Positions 1 through 9,572 of a stretch of DNA of 64,000 nt are shown here, in pieces. Under the pieces are notes generated by a model, which worked only from the letters and a program-made list of their open reading frames with translations, had not been told where the DNA came from and did no database searches. Positions within the stretch are counted from its first letter, which is position 1. Each line of letters opens with the position of its first letter. Position numbers and translations under genes: made by a program. The stretch comes from Astragalus membranaceus (Eukaryota > Streptophyta > Magnoliopsida > Fabales > Fabaceae): positions 147,670,997-147,734,996 of the forward strand of contig CM076854.1 of assembly GCA_039519185.1 (NCBI GenBank), written 5' to 3'.

Positions 1-1179
1 AGTAACTAATTTAACAAGATAGTTGATATTGGTGAGTATCACAAGTAAGTTAGAATAAAGCAAAGTGTAAGTAGTTGTAATGCGAATAGAGAAAAGCTAG
101 TTGGAATGTCTTCCCCAAGTAATTTACTTATAAGTGTTTAATGCAGTTATGATGCAGTTGCACTGAATGCTGTTGCATTAGTTGGTGCCTTTCAGTCACT
201 TTTCTTCAGAGTTTCATTACAAGCTTCCTATGTCTAGGCTTGCTAAATAAGTTCACTCTTGTCTTTTAAAGTACCCACAGTATCACCCTATGGACTATAC
301 TATCCTATGTCTAGGACTTAGTATGGTTTTCACAAAGTTTCCTTTATGTAAAACACTCACCCATATTAGTTCTTGAGTTCTTAATTGTAAACCATGTCTG
401 CTTTTACAAATCTACTTATTCTAAGTGATCAACCTCAAAATAAGTGTTGAAAGTATTATCAAGCAAGAACTAAAGTGCACACATCATATACTAGTATTAA
501 ACTTACTTAAAAGCTCATTAAATGGTTAGAACATTCCAACTAAGAGAGGTTTAGCTCAACATAGACATTGCAAGGTAACTATAAACAGAATAGAACATGT
601 TTATATATATAATTGAAATCACAAAAGAGAAACAAGATAGAGTTTACGCAAGTTGTAGCTCTTAGCATGAATTCTCCTAGCAATGTAGTTGCATTAGCTC
701 CTTAGCACTTTGATAAAACTATGAAATCGAAGTAAGGAGGATTTGTCACTTCCTTCCTTTCCTTCTTACAAAATAGAAACTAACTATGTATATTGAAATT
801 TAAATCTAACTTATGGATTGTGATCTATCTTCAAGTGAAGGAATGAGGTCTTTATATAGTCTTCAAGAGAGGTGCTTCCTTCCTTCATGTTGAAGTAACT
901 TTGATGGCTGTATTCATGGTTACTTTACAGCAGTTGATTCCCATGTGAAGTCTTCAATCAAGTATATAGGGAGGTCAAATGAGATAACAACATGTGTCCC
1001 TACGTTGATGACTCTTCAAAGCTATATGGGAATTGTAGGCAACGAAATCTGAAGTGTTCTTGCTTTAGGGGACCAAGTATGAGGTCATCAAATGCAAGTG
1101 GATGGCAAGTGGATGTGCAAGTGGGTGGCTCCAACCTTCAGGCAATGCAGTTGTAGTTTATCTTGTTAAATTAGTTACT
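1..1179. repeat. Segment bounded by a perfect 20-bp inverted repeat
   Basis: Bases 1-20 (agtaactaatttaacaagat) recur as an exact reverse complement at 1160-1179. The repeat starts at the window edge, so it may extend further left. The interior has no convincing coding sequence. It holds a TATA-like ttatatag near 850-858 and ATGCAG/TTGCAT motifs near 145-180 and 1145. It could be a small inverted-repeat transposon or part of the 3' LTR/UTR of the Athila-type element to the right. Seen: the inverted repeat. Not resolved: the element class. Confidence 0.45.
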
Positions 1180-2560
1180 ATACAAACTAACTAATACTAT
1201 AGTTTCTAGAAGATAAATCAGTTTTGATATTTGGATTTTCATGAGGTGCTCTCTATGAACTTCTTTGCTCATCAATTTTTCTTGTGCCTTTATTTCTTTT
1301 CAAACTTCTAGAATTATTTACACTCTGTGTGTGTGAACCCACTGAGTTGAGATTGGGTTCAAGACTAAGTGAAAACTTCCTCCTAGCCTTTGAAAAGATT
1401 GGTTTATCTTTGGCACACCAAAATATTTTTTCAAAAGAAAGGTTAGACTCACAAATCCTCAAGTATTGGGGAGTTTTGAACACAACCAAGGACTTGACTG
1501 AATTTTTCAAAGCTTTTTGAGTCAATGTATTATTTTTCTGGTGTTGGTGGTTTTTTTTTTTTATGTAGATGCATCACTTCTTTGGAGTGTTTATGCATTG
1601 ATGTTTTTCTGCATTTATTTTCTACAGTGCAGTTGCATTGCTTCTGCACTGTGTTATTTTTTTGTAGCTTATATTGCCTTCCTCACTGTCCTCCAGATGC
1701 ATTTATTCATGCATGGCACAGGTGCAGCTTTTCACTGACCTCTAGATGCATTCATGCACTTTGGCACAGGTACAGTTTTAAACTATCCTCCAGATGCATT
1801 CATTCATGCATGACACAGGTCTTTGACCTCCAGATGCAATCATGCACTTAGGCACAAGGTATAGTTCAATCTGATTCAGGTCAACATGGCTTTTGATCTT
1901 TGATCTTTTCACCACTCTTTTTGTATTCTTTTGCATTGTTTGTTCTTACTTTTCAAATTCAGCCTTGGTTTTCATGAAAACACCCCCAAACTTAATTCTT
2001 TAAGCTATTCCAACTTTTTAATCAAAATTTGTTTTGACCTTAGCTCACCAAAATTTTCCTTTGCATCAGATTGCTCTTTAAATAGCAAGATTCTTTTCAC
2101 AAACTCAGTTGTGAGGTATTTTGGAAGGAAAAATAATTCTGGTTTATTTTTGTGAGAAATAAGGCTTCTTTTTCTTTTCTTGCTTTTCAAAAATCCATCC
2201 ATAGGTGCACCATATCTTTGTAAAATGTTTTCAAACTGATCATCTACTACAATGTTCTTAACAATCTATAGTATTCCTCATACTTGTCCCTATTTTCCAA
2301 TGAAATTGTATCTTTGGAAAATTAGTTTCATGTATTTAGATACTACTTTGTTAAGTACATCTAATACATTCATACAAAAATATTTACTAAAAACATTCAT
2401 TTGCTAAAACATAACATACTTAACATACATAATATGATAAGTTCCCCCCCCCCCCCGCCCCAAACTTAAGGGGTAGCAGTGTCCTCACTGCTAGAAGTTC
2501 ACAAAATACTTCCAAAATATTTGTTCAAAATACGAGGAGAGGGATTAAAAACACAACCAG
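1180..2560 (-). other. 3' non-coding part of the Athila-type element
   Basis: No long credible gene. The segment lies downstream (minus-strand sense) of the integrase and additional ORF, where an Athila element carries its 3' UTR and LTR. A short tandem array at about 1692-1858 repeats a unit centred on ccagatgcattcatgca and gcacaggt, roughly 50-60 bp each with variation. Segments around 1340-1490 and 1985-2140 look like diverged relatives of each other. LTR boundaries cannot be placed without a second LTR copy. Confidence 0.45.
2443..2471 (-). promoter_or_regulatory. G-tract/purine-rich motif of the Athila-type element
   Basis: Read on the minus strand this is cttaagtttggggc followed by a run of about 14 G. 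Athila-group elements carry conserved purine-rich AAGTTTGGGG motifs between the last ORF and the 3' LTR that resemble a polypurine tract. Its position just after the additional ORF fits. Use as a plus-strand primer is inferred. Confidence 0.45.
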
Positions 2561-2567
2561 GGAAGAG

Positions 2568-4732
2568 TTAGTAGTAAGATAACATCCAAAATATAGTAGT
2601 TAAAATTGCAGAAAGCATGTAACAGATACTCATTTCTTGGCTCCACTCCTTGTCCTTGCACTCTGCCTGGTAGGAGGAGTGCTCTTCACCTTCTGCTTCT
2701 TTTCCTTTGGTTTTGAGATTGGAGTTACTTCTACTGGTGCAGATGCACCTGATTCTTCTGGTGTTGTGGCAGGGAATTGATGCAGTAGCATCAGTTGGGA
2801 TTGCATCATGGATCTTTCTCTTTGGTGCCTTGACAGCTGGTTGTTTGAAGAATGTTTGTGTATTTCCCAGTTCTTCTCTCTTTCTCTGAGCTATTTGTTC
2901 CAGAACTAGTTGCATAGCAGCCTCATCATGTTGTGGTTTCATTGCAGCCTGCTGTTGAGATGCAGAAGCATCTGATGCAGGTGCATCACTCTGCATCTCA
3001 GCTGCTTCTGTGCTAGCTTCTTCCTCCTGTACTGCCTCTGGTTCTGCCTCTTCAGCTGGACCTTCATCAGCATCCTGCACATTTTCATGCTCAATAGCAG
3101 AAACAACATTAGTTATAATGTTAGTAGGGCTAGTAGGGGTTGTTTGTTCTGGTTGTGGCTCAGTGATAGGTGAGGTTGGGATTGGACTTTGTGGTACAGT
3201 GTGAGTTTGTTGTTCTGTTTCAGTTGGTGGAGAGGGTGGAGGAGGGGTTGTTTGTGGTGGTGACTGTATTGGTGGATCAGTAAGGGAGGGTAGTGGTGAT
3301 TTTGGTTGGGGAGATGCTTCTTTGGTAGGTGAGTGAATTGGTGATTGGATAGGCGATGTGATTGGTGATTGGATAGGTGATGTGATTGGTGAAGTGTGGG
3401 TTGTTTCTTGTTGGGCTTGTGGAGGTGTTTTCTTTGCATATTTTTGTCTGGCAATTTCTTCCAGAATGACACCTCTAGCATGTTCTTCTTCCTCACTTTC
3501 AACTTCAGTATCACTTTCTTCTTCATCTTCACTCTCCTTATCCATTTCTTTTTCTAATTCTTCATCCTCAGATTCTGAATTATAAGTTTCTTCAAATTCA
3601 GGCTCCACTACTACCTTTTTCTTTCCCTTTGTTTGTTTCCTAGTCACTTTCTTCTTTCTACTAGGCTCGTCTTCCTTTTCTTCCTCTTCTTTCTCTTCTT
3701 CCTTATCCTCATCAGCTTGTTCTTTCTCCTCTTTTTCTTGTCCTTCTGTTCTTAACACCCAGCTTGGGAACACAGGAGCCTCAATATTGCCTAATTCATT
3801 AGACAAATATTGGAAAACAAGCTGCAGCCAATCATGTTGTTCATTCTGAAATTTCCACACTGCAGCTTGCTTCTGCATGAAATGCTCTTGCATTGCAGGC
3901 ATAGGCACTGATTCTTTCACTTCTCTCCTTCATCTCAGCATTCAAATTAGTAGGGGGAAATTTTCTTTGTTCATTAGCAGCAATAGGAACACCTTCTTTC
4001 CTGCATAATTCAGTTATAAGACAAGGGAAAAACATAAATCCCTTTGTTTTAGTTGTGCATGTATAGATTTCCCTTGCAATCAATCTACCTATGTCAACAT
4101 TTTCCTCAGAGAGAATTGTATATAGTAAGATCAATCTCTCTTTGGTCATAGCATATGTGTGTGAAGTAGGTAAGATTGATGTTGTAATGAACAAATGCCA
4201 ATTTCCTAGAGCATCTATCAAATAAGTACTTCTAAGCTTAACCTCATTTGGTGTAAATCTTTCCCAAACAGAATCTAGTGTAGCAATTCTACCCCTAATC
4301 TCTTCCATTTCTTTCTTATTAGCCTTCCCTACTTTCTTCTCAAATACAAGCCCATTGTATTTTAATAGATAATGTTCATTTATTTTCTTAGGATGAAAAT
4401 GGACTATCTTACCTCTAACCTTAGAAATGTAGTTTTTCTCTGGTCCTTCTCCTTCAGAAAGTCCAGCATAGAATTCTCTCACTAGCATCTTCAATATATC
4501 CTCCTCGTGGCAACACAAAGTGATCCCAGTGAAGATTGGCCACTGTTGCCATGAATGATGGACTTGCTTTCTTCAAATCGTATCCCCTTTCTGGTAGCAA
4601 CTACATTTTCCATAGATGAGCTTTCTCTTCACTGATCAATGCTGGTGCATTGGTCTTGCCTTTCTTGCCCTTTTGGGACGATGATGATGCATGTTTGCCT
4701 GATGATTTTGATGCTGATTGCTTCTTCACCAT
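2568..4732 (-). pseudogene. Athila additional ORF (env position), putative plant transposon protein, decayed
   Basis: The likely start is the ATG at 4732-4730, opening a Lys/Ser-rich N-terminus. An in-frame stop follows after about 43 codons, then a region (about 4520-3925) resembling the plant-specific 'putative plant transposon protein' domain, with landmarks VREFYAGL, VRGKIVHF and LFITTSILP. A frameshift near 3920 leads into a long acidic Glu/Asp-Lys segment, then a proline-rich segment repeating an SPITSPIQ-type unit (about 3400-3240). Athila-group gypsy elements carry an extra ORF at this place, after integrase. Its function is unknown and the name 'env' is positional only. At least one stop and one frameshift mean no full product. 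Confidence 0.7.
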
Positions 4733-5203
4733 TGCGTTTGTTGGGTATGGAATTGATGTGTGTAGCTGTTTGATTAGAGTGGGAGGTTTCAGATTGAGTG
4801 GAAGGGATAACGAAAATGATTTTAGGGTTTTTTTAGTGAGGAGTTAAGGGAAGTTTTGATTTGATTTGAGGTAGTAGCCGTTAGGTAAGGTCGTGGTGGA
4901 CATGCGTGCAGCCACGTGTCTTCCTTGGTTACTCAACACTTCATTTAATGTCTAACTTTGCTTCTGATGAGTTGTCATTCACACTTTATCAATTTCTTCA
5001 AACTTTTGAACTTGGGTACAGGGCACATTTTTTTCTTCAATGCATATGTAATGCAGTAGCATTGCAATGCAGCTGCATCAGTTTCTTGTTTTTCCTACAA
5101 AACACTTAAAACATCAAATTGAACAAAATTAAATAAAAATGATGGGTTGCCTCCCATTAAGCGTTTGTTTTAAGAGTCTTTTCAGTCTGACTACCTCTTT
5201 CTT
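4733..5203. other. Spacer between integrase and additional ORF
   Basis: About 470 bp with no coding signal. Around 5040-5082 a cluster of ATGCAG, TTGCAT and tgcagctgca motifs resembles those at 145-180 and 6030-6075. This fits the inter-ORF spacer of the element. Confidence 0.5.
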
Positions 5204-6040
5204 TTAGAGATTTTTCAATTGAGTGGTGACCTTATCTCTCACCACATGTTCACCATAGTACATTTTGATTCTTTGACCATTTACCTTGAAAATGGTGTTT
5301 GAGGTTTCATCTAACAAGTCAACTGCTCCATGAGGATAGATTTTAACCAATTTGAATGGTCCTGACCACCTTGATCTAAGCTTTCCAGGGAAAAGCTTCA
5401 ATCTAGAATTGTATAGCAGAACTAGTCCTCCCACTTTTAAGTCTCTCTTTTGAATTCTCTTGTCATGCCATGCCTTTGTTTTGGTTTTGTAGATTTCAGC
5501 ATTCTCATAAGAGAATTGCCTAATCTCTTCTAACTCATTAAGCTCTAGCATTCTTTGTGTACCTGCTTTGTCTAAATTAAAATTGAGCTTCTTGATAGCC
5601 CAATAAGACTTATTTTCTAACTCCACAGGTAGATGGCATGCTTTTCCATAGACTATTCTATAAGGAGACATTCCTAAGAGTGTTTTGAATGCTGTTCTAT
5701 AAGCCCATAAAGCTTCATCCAAATGTAAAGACCAATTTTTCCTATTTGGACTTACCATTTTTTCTAGCACTCTTTTAATTTCTCTATTTGAGATTTCTGC
5801 TTGCCCACTTGTTTGAGGGTGATAGGCTGTAGCAATTTTATGCTTAACTCCATACTTAGCTAGAAGGTTTTCAATGATCTTATTACAGAAGTGTGAACCT
5901 TCATAATTAATTATAGCTCTAGGAGTAGCAAATCTAGTAAATATATTCCTTTGAAGAAATCTACTTACTGATTTTGCATTATTATTTGGTAATGCTACTG
6001 CCTCTACCCATTTGGACACATAATCAACATACCACAATGC
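5204..6040 (-). pseudogene. Athila-type integrase, 5' truncated
   Basis: The translated segment begins abruptly inside the integrase catalytic core at DYVSKWVEAVALP and runs through the ASHFCN-like region (here GSHFCNK), the HPQTSGQAE motif, AYRTAFKTLLGMSPYRIVYGKACHLPVELE and a C-terminal chromatin-binding-like tail. The phrase GKACHLPVELE with a following Tyr-Trp is typical of the Athila/Calypso group. Integrase inserts element cDNA into the genome. Upstream domains (RT, RNase H, integrase N-terminal zinc finger) are missing: the sequence changes near 6030-6045. The additional ORF follows downstream as expected. Non-functional because of truncation. Confidence 0.85.
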
Positions 6041-6270
6041 AGAATCACTGCAGGAGCATTTGATGCAGGAGCATCTAGACTGCACTGAACAAACTTATCA
6101 AACATACCACAATATATCCAAAATGGCCTATAATCAACTATAATCATGTCAAATACTCAAGTTATCACATATTACATAAAATACTATATAAACTCTTTAT
6201 CTTTGCTTGAAAGAGAGCAATTTATTAAGTTTAAACATATGAATAACTCTATATAAAATAGAGTTATCAG
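6041..6270. other. Junction between the Athila and Tat fragments
   Basis: About 230 bp link the broken integrase to the broken reverse transcriptase of a different lineage. They contain ATGCAG/GAGCAT motifs at 6035-6075, then AT-rich DNA with no homology I recognise. Both neighbours are truncated exactly here, so it marks one or more deletion breakpoints. Confidence 0.5.
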
Positions 6271-6869
6271 AGAGCCAAGTTGTATACTTGACTTCCGTTA
6301 CAAAGTTTGCATTAATTAAATCTTCTACGGCTTTAGCTGCAGCAGACGCTTTCTCTCCGCTCTGAGCCCTTTTGCGCTGGGCGACGCACTTAGCATTGGG
6401 GTTGACCGCTAACTGGTGACAAGCAACCTCCGGAGGAATCCCGGGCATGTCTTCTGCCGACCAAGCAAAAAGGTTGGCATGAGCCTTCAAGCACAGTGTG
6501 AGCTTAGCCTTCATTTCTTCAGAAAGATCGGAACCGATCTTGACAGTTCTAGCCGGATCGTCTCCCAGCTAGATTTCCACAAATTCCCCATCAGGTTGAG
6601 GTTGCCTGATTTTCTTCTTTAACTCTCTGGTCAGGTCGTCGTCACCCTCTTCTTCCGAGCTGTCTGGGTCGCACCTCGCATCGAGGTCTGTCACGTTGAC
6701 ATCGGCAGCCTTGCCGTTTCCTTTCTTCTTAGAATTTTTCCGATCTTCTTCGGGGGGATCCCCCTCCTCCACTGCCTTCTTATCTGCCTTCATGTGTATA
6801 TAGAAGCACCTCTGGGCAGACTCCACGTCGGCGTTAAGGGTGATGATTTTGTTGCAGAGAGAGTAGAAT
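6271..6869 (-). pseudogene. Tat-type gypsy pol: linker and N-terminus of reverse transcriptase
   Basis: On the minus strand the sequence runs from the protease-RT linker (VESAQRCFYIHMKADK, then an acidic Lys-rich stretch) to the RT start, with HANLFAWSAEDMPGIPP, a conserved CHQLAV and KYTTWLS. In Tat/Ogre-group gypsy elements the last motif should continue into the RT fingers (NVV..K..GKWRMC), but coding similarity stops near 6275. An in-frame TAG at about 6569-6571 falls just before a conserved LGDDP segment. The upstream half of the ORF continues across the CACTA insertion at 6870-7976. Dead by truncation, stop and insertion. Confidence 0.82.
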
Positions 6870-7976
6870 CACTACAAGAAAAATGGGTATTTCCGGCGGA
6901 CAAAATCCGCCGGTAATGGCCAAAATCCGCCAGAAATTGGACATTACCGACGGATATTTTCCGCCGGTAATTCGCCCACAGGTAACAGTTACCGGCGGAT
7001 TTTCCGCCGGTAATTTTCGGCGGATTTTCCGTCGGAAAATCCGCCAGAAATTACCGGCGGAAAATCCGCCGGTAATTAATTTTTTAAAAATATTTATTTT
7101 AAAAATTCCGCCGGTATTTTATTTTAAAAACATTATTTAATTTGTTTAATTTGTTTTTAATTTATTCCTTTTTTAAATTCGTTTATTTTAATTTATTTCT
7201 TTTTTAAAATTCGTTTATTTAAAAAATTAATATTATTTTAATTATTTAATTATTTAAATTCGTAGACTGAATATTTGAGAAGAGAAGAGATAAGAGAAAA
7301 CAGAAATGTGAAAAGAGAAGAGAAGAGAAGAGATTTGAGAAAAATAAAGTGTATGTATGCGAGAAGATTTGAGAAGAGATTGAATGAGAAGGAAGAAGAA
7401 CGAGGAAATATAGAAGAGAGATATGTAGAGAAATTTATGTAGATTGGAGAGTATGAGAAGGAAATAAAGAGTGAAATGAGAGAATGAGAAGAGTGTAGGA
7501 GAAAATTTTATTTATAGGAAATGAAGTGGAAATAAATAAATAAATAATTTTTGAAAAATCCGACGGAAATGTGCATGACCGGCGAATTTTTCCGTCGGAA
7601 ATTACCGGCGGAAAATCCGCTGGTGATGCACATTTCCGACGGATTTTTTTTAAAAAAAAATAGAAAATAATTTAAAAAATCCGCCGGTATTGCGCATTAC
7701 CGGCGGAAAAATCCGCCGGGAATGCACATTTCGAGCGGATTTTAAAAAAAAAAATTAAAAAATCCGTCGGTAGTGCGCATTACCGGCGTATTTTTTCGAC
7801 AGTAATTTCTGGCGGATTTTTTCCGCTAGTAATACACATTTCCGACGGTTTTTTTTTAAAAAAAAACTAATATATATATTTTAAAAAAATCTGCCAGAAA
7901 ACCTATTTTTTCCGCCGGAAATGCCAAATTTCCGCCGAAAACGTACCGGCGGAAAATCCGCGTTTTTCTTGTAGTG
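6870..7976. mobile_element. Non-autonomous CACTA (En/Spm) element, 1107 bp
   Basis: The ends are cactacaagaaaaatggg and, reading inward from the other end, the same CACTACAAGAAAAA inverted repeat. Both sides carry the 3-bp target duplication AAT (6867-6869 and 7977-7979), as expected for CACTA transposition. The subterminal parts are packed with direct and inverted copies of TTCCGGCGGA/TCCGCCGG motifs, which in this superfamily are candidate transposase-binding repeats. The middle is purine-rich (gagaagagaag tracts) and has no transposase. It sits inside the protease-RT linker of the Tat element, whose reading frame resumes exactly if one TSD copy and the element are discounted. It must be mobilised in trans. 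Confidence 0.93.
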
Positions 7977-8745
7977 AATTTCATCTTGAGGTGGATTGTG
8001 GAGGTTATCGCTCCGAGTCTTCCTAAGGTCGGCCTTCCGATGATGCAGTTGTAGATTGAAGGACAAGACAAGACCAAGAACTTGGTCTTAACAGTCCTTA
8101 CCAATGGTTCTTCTCCGTAGATGACCATCATCTCCAAATAACCAAGTGGCTTGGTTCGTGACCTGTTAAACCCGGAAAGGTACAATCCTCTATACGGGGT
8201 GAAGTCTTCTTCAGAAATTTGTAGCCTTCTAAGGAGATCGACGAAGATGATGTCGGCCGAACTCCCCTAATCAACCAGGATTCTCCTTACTTCAGCGTTG
8301 GCCGTCACAGCCCTGACCAATAGTGGCACGTGCTTATTGGGCTTCCCATCTAGCAAGTCCAGATCGCCGAAAGGCAAAGGAGGTCGGGCCGGTAAAGCGG
8401 CAGGAGCCGAAGTGGAAGCCGCACTCATGATTTCCTTCCATTTTCTCTTCACGGTTTTCCCCGACGCTTCGTCGGGGTAGCCTCCCGAGATGACCATCAT
8501 TACGGGCCGACCTTTGGATTTCCGATAATCCTGCTCTTCTTCCGAGTCTCCCTTTTTCTCCTCCTTAGCTTTGCCCTTCCTTTTAGGGTCATCTTTCTCT
8601 TCTTTGGCCTCTCCTTCACGCCGAGGCGGCTTCTTCACATAGTGACTCAATTTCCATTTCTTGATTAGATCCTCGATATCATCTTTCAAGGCATTGCAGC
8701 GATTGGTGTCATGACCATTACTTCGGTGATACCGATAGTAGTTGT
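7977..8745 (-). pseudogene. Tat-type gypsy: gag zinc-knuckle tail and aspartic protease
   Basis: Starting at about 8745 on the minus strand: a knuckle-like YYRYHRSNGHDTNRC, a Lys/Glu-rich spacer, RPVMMVISGGYP, then the retropepsin region VTANAEVRRILVD-stop-GSSADIIF, and further on the flap/core segment GFNRSRTKPLG and IYNCIIGRPTLGRLGA. Retropepsin matures gag-pol. The active-site triplet D-T/S-G reads D-stop-G: a TAG at 8267-8269 replaces the second residue, so protease and everything downstream are lost. The frame then runs to the CACTA insertion. Confidence 0.82.
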
Positions 8746-8749
8746 TGGA

Positions 8750-9572
8750 TCACTGCCCCGGCCTGTGCGGGAGTGGATCGGGGAACTTGACTTCTTTGAA
8801 CTCAGCATTCATGCATTCTGCCAAGATTTCTGCTCTGGTCTTGTTTAGCTCGAAATAATGTTGATGCCGGTTACGGGGTCTGGATTTACTATCGTTCTGA
8901 TTCTCCTTCTCATTCTGGGGCTTAGATCCTACGGGCTCGACACGCGACCTCCCTACATTCATTCCTTCTTCATGGTCAGTGTACTTCTGAGATCGCTGGA
9001 GGATCTCCGCGAGCAACTCGGGTTGGTTTACTCCGACATCAATTTGAAATAGACTCCCTTCACGAAGACCGACCTCCATGAAGTAAAGTCGGAAAGAGTC
9101 GTTGAGGTTCCGGACTTGAGCAGCTTCTCGGTTGAATCTTTCTATGTAGTCCCGAAGAGACTCATTCTCACCTTGCCGAATTGCTTGTAACACCTTCCGG
9201 GATTTCGGCTTCCTCTTGGAGTAGACGAAGTGAGCAGAGAATAGCTTGGCTAATTGATCCCACGAGGAGATAGTGTTTATCACCTCTGAAACATTACGAT
9301 ATTGCATCACCGTGTCAAAGTAGTCGAGGTGGCGATCAGGATCGCCAGTCCTGTCAAGCATCTTTAATCCTTAAGGGGGTTTCTCGAGATGCTTCGGTAT
9401 CGAAAAATAGTCAATCTTGCTAGTGAACGGGCCCTTGCGCTTTGCCGATCTCTCCCAGGGGTGGAGACCGTCGGTAGTCCTATTTGCCTGACGACCTCCG
9501 TGAGCGCAGGCACCAACGTTCCTGCCTCCAGATAGTAAGTATCATCGGGGGTCTAACTTGGATGATGATGTC
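8750..9572 (-). pseudogene. Tat-type gypsy gag, central part
   Basis: On the minus strand the retrotransposon gag domain is recognisable by SSWDQLAKLFSAHFVYSKRK, LRDYIERFNREAAQV and the following helical segment to about 8860, then a charged linker. The usual stretch upstream of SSW that contains the conserved WF pair is missing, pointing to an internal deletion. Codons between 9361 and 9570 continue in other frames with stops near 9366-9372. The gag N-terminus lies beyond an inserted LTR, at 12040-12340. Gag forms the virus-like particle. Confidence 0.75.

Noticed and set aside
3010..3585. Plus-strand frames opposite the Athila additional ORF
   Set aside because: Shadows of the low-complexity acidic and proline-rich codons on the minus strand.
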